6,255 nucleotides of DNA from Chloroflexota bacterium (lineage in GTDB: Bacteria > Chloroflexota > Anaerolineae > Anaerolineales > Villigracilaceae), in the NCBI GenBank assembly GCA_016191985.1, contig JACPVB010000052.1:1-6255 (forward strand), read 5' to 3'. Under the pieces are notes generated by a model that saw only the letters and a program-made list of their open reading frames with translations, did not search any database and had not been told where the DNA came from. The position numbers and the translations under genes were made by a program. Shown here piece by piece: positions 5,169 to 6,255 of the stretch (its first letter is position 1; every line of letters begins with the position of its first letter).

Positions 5169-5408
5169 ATGCTAAAGATCGAGATCGTCTATTGCGCGGT
5201 TTGACATTACGTGGGCCGGGCCGTGAGCCTGGCAGAGGAATTACTCAAAGGATACGAGCACGTCATCGAGTCGGTGGCGTTAATTCCCTCGGACGGAGGC
5301 AGGTTCGAGGTCAGTGTGAACGGGCAGTTAGTCTACTCCAAATTGGAAAAAAAGCGTCACGCAGAAGCGGGCGAAATTCTGACCATCATCTCAAAGATGG
5401 TTGATTAA
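5169..5408 (+). CDS. SelW-like Rdx-family selenoprotein (UGA = Sec at codon 12)
   Basis: The 79-residue protein begins MLKIEIVYCAV, then U12 (TGA at 5202-5204), then HYVGRAVSLAEELLKGYEHV and on to ...TIISKMVD. The plan is that of the SelT/SelW/SelH (Rdx) thioredoxin-like family. Strand 1 (KIEIVY) leads into the C-x-x-C/U redox motif, here C9-A-V-U12. Helix 1 follows (about 18-28), then a strand with the 'LIPSDGGRFEVSVNGQLVYSK' segment (about 40-60), and a final helix (about 66-78). Known members are small redox proteins, and several carry Sec at exactly this position. The ATG has GGGAG (5158-5162) 6 nt upstream. A SECIS-like hairpin follows the TGA. Starting downstream at GTG 5211 would lose strand 1 and the redox motif, and that codon has no ribosome binding site. 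TGA is a real stop in neighbouring genes, so general recoding is unlikely. The host must carry the Sec machinery, which is not in this window. Confidence 0.9.
5215..5233 (+). promoter_or_regulatory. Bacterial SECIS element
   Basis: GCCGGGC (5215-5221) pairs with GCCTGGC (5227-5233) over 7 bp, including one G-U, and closes the loop CGTGA (5222-5226). The loop begins 17 nt after the last base of the TGA, within the 16-37 nt range of the bacterial SECIS model. It has G as its second base, as that model requires. The hairpin lies inside the coding sequence, as bacterial SECIS elements do, and would bind SelB to direct Sec insertion. No bulged U like that of E. coli fdhF is evident. Confidence 0.8.
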
Positions 5409-5416
5409 ATAAAATC

Positions 5417-5478
5417 AGACTTCGGAAGTCTTTGGGAAGTTTCTCCCACAAAACGAATCAGCTAGACTTCCGAAGTCT
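5417..5478. repeat. Hairpin repeat, family A copy 2 (upstream of trpS)
   Basis: AGACTTCGGAAGTCT (5417-5431) and AGACTTCCGAAGTCT (5464-5478) are the same two arms as at 37-69, in the opposite order and 32 nt apart. The spacer holds its own small hairpin, TGGGA (5433-5437) with TCCCA (5444-5448). The element fills most of the 86-nt gap between the SelW-like gene and trpS. The few Ts after the last arm (TTTAAT) are too weak to call it a terminator. Confidence 0.85.
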
Positions 5479-5494
5479 TTAATAGGATAAATAG

Positions 5495-6255
5495 ATGACC
5501 AAAAAAGGAAGAGTGTTTTCGGGAGCGCGCCCAACGGGGCGACAGCATTTGGGGAATTACCTGGGTGCAATTCAAAATTATGTTGCATTGCAGGATGAGT
5601 ATGATTGTGTGTATTGCATTGTGGATGTCCACGCGTTGACGACGGTGGAGACCACGAAGGAATTAAAGCTGAATACGTTTGAGATGGCGCTCGACTGGCT
5701 TGCGGCGGGTATTCGCCCTGAGGAATCGATTTTATTTGTCCAGTCACACGTGCCTGAAGTGATGGAATTGCATACCTATCTTTCGATGGTGACGCAGATC
5801 GGCAAACTGACCGACCTTCCGACGTTCAAAGAGAAAGTGGTGCAGCAGCCGGAAAATGTCAATTACGGATTGCTGGGGTATCCCGTGTTGATGACGGCGG
5901 ACATCGTTCTTTACAAATCGGATGTTGTTCCTGTTGGTGTTGACCAGGCTCCACACCTGGAGTTTGCGCGTGAAGTCGTGCGTTCCTTTAATTACCGCTA
6001 CAATACCAAGGTGCTGATCGAACCGCAGGTCAAGCACACAGAAATTCTTAAAGTGCTTGGCATTGATGGCAAAGCCAAAATGAGCAAAAGCTTGAACAAT
6101 CACATCGAGCTTGCCTCCACGCCGGAAGAGACCACTAAGCGCGTGCGCGAAATGGTCACCGACCCGGCGCGCCAGAAACGCACCGACCCCGGCAACCCGG
6201 ATGTCTGCAACGTGTTCACCATGCACAAAATCTTCTCACCGCAGGAAGAAATTGA
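5495..6255 (+). CDS. trpS: Tryptophanyl-tRNA synthetase, 5' part
   Basis: The enzyme charges tRNA-Trp with tryptophan using ATP, in the cytoplasm. The window holds the first 253 codons, and the frame is still open at 6255. Family length is about 330-350, so roughly a quarter is missing. It is a class I synthetase. The HIGH-type motif is H18-L-G-N21 within FSGARPTGRQHLGNYLGA. The tryptophan-site region includes YCIVDVHALT and VPVGVDQAPHLEF (about 145-157), where D150-Q151 is the family's GxDQ motif. The KMSKS loop is intact at 195-199. The ATG at 5495 is chosen because it starts the conserved N-terminus. A modest AGGA (5484-5487) lies 7 nt upstream. No T-box leader is visible in the 86-nt gap, which is mostly the family A repeat. 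Transcription may come from the SelW-like gene's promoter or from an unseen one. Confidence 0.97.
   Translation, partial: MTKKGRVFSGARPTGRQHLGNYLGAIQNYVALQDEYDCVYCIVDVHALTTVETTKELKLNTFEMALDWLAAGIRPEESILFVQSHVPEVMELHTYLSMVTQIGKLTDLPTFKEKVVQQPENVNYGLLGYPVLMTADIVLYKSDVVPVGVDQAPHLEFAREVVRSFNYRYNTKVLIEPQVKHTEILKVLGIDGKAKMSKSLNNHIELASTPEETTKRVREMVTDPARQKRTDPGNPDVCNVFTMHKIFSPQEEI

Noticed and set aside
5202..5204. TGA read as Trp or Gly under an alternative genetic code, or a simple nonsense mutation
   Set aside because: TGA ends the MFS and DUF937-like genes here, while Trp is written TGG. The TGA sits exactly at the Sec position and a SECIS-like hairpin follows.
5150..5404. Plus-strand 84-codon ORF overlapping the SelW-like gene in another frame
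   Set aside because: Its Arg/Gly-rich translation has no recognisable motif, its start lies in the 5066-5150 hairpin, and the overlapping frame has clear Rdx-family content.
5211..5408. GTG-start 65-residue version of the SelW-like gene
   Set aside because: It lacks strand 1 and the CxxU motif, has no ribosome binding site, and ignores homologous coding sequence and a good start just upstream.
5409..5494. T-box or other leader controlling trpS
   Set aside because: There is no T-box consensus or antiterminator, and the 86-nt gap is mostly repeat family A.
5744..6226. Minus-strand 160-codon ORF
   Set aside because: It is the antisense shadow of trpS, which has intact HIGH and KMSKS motifs. 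The His/Phe-rich translation is typical of shadows.

Overview
This 6.3 kb window reads as a bacterial chromosome segment of moderate GC content. The best guess is Chloroflexota, class Anaerolineae. That is an inference from the style of the proteins and from several families of short palindromic repeats that resemble ones I recall from those genomes. No taxonomic marker is decisive. TGA ends ordinary genes here (the MFS gene and the DUF937-like gene), so the standard code applies.

Layout. Positions 1-223 are non-genic and repeat-rich: a 15-bp hairpin, a possible peptide-coding remnant on the minus strand, and a 68-bp palindromic repeat. Positions 224-820 (+) hold the 5' half of a reverse transcriptase. 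It is cut off before its YxDD motif and ends in a heptamer tandem repeat. Positions 867-2135 (+) encode a 12-TM MFS transporter, followed by an intrinsic terminator. Positions 2185-3777 (+) encode a large GT-C-like membrane protein that carries a full copy of the 68/69-bp repeat translated in frame. Its stop codon lies inside another repeat element (3774-3872). Two minus-strand genes follow: a DUF937-like protein (3958-4602) and an FmdB-family zinc ribbon protein (4663-4944). Each has its own intrinsic terminator. Positions 4945-5168 form a divergent promoter region with an 85-nt nested hairpin. Positions 5169-5408 (+) encode a SelW-like Rdx-family protein. Positions 5495-6255 (+) are the first 253 codons of trpS, which runs off the window.

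Main discovery. The 5169-5408 gene has an in-frame TGA at codon 12, exactly where the Rdx CxxC/CxxU motif needs its second redox residue (C9-A-V-U12). A 7-bp stem with a 5-nt loop begins 10 nt after the TGA. Its loop starts 17 nt after the TGA and has G at loop position 2, which fits the bacterial SECIS model. This is very probably a selenoprotein, and standard ORF calling would miss or truncate it.

Second theme. Short palindromic elements of at least five kinds sit between genes and, in two cases, inside reading frames without breaking them. They add loop residues to membrane proteins, supply a stop codon, and may supply a ribosome binding site. No shared pathway links the genes. The neighbourhood looks like housekeeping and accessory genes interspersed with repeats and one decayed mobile-type gene.
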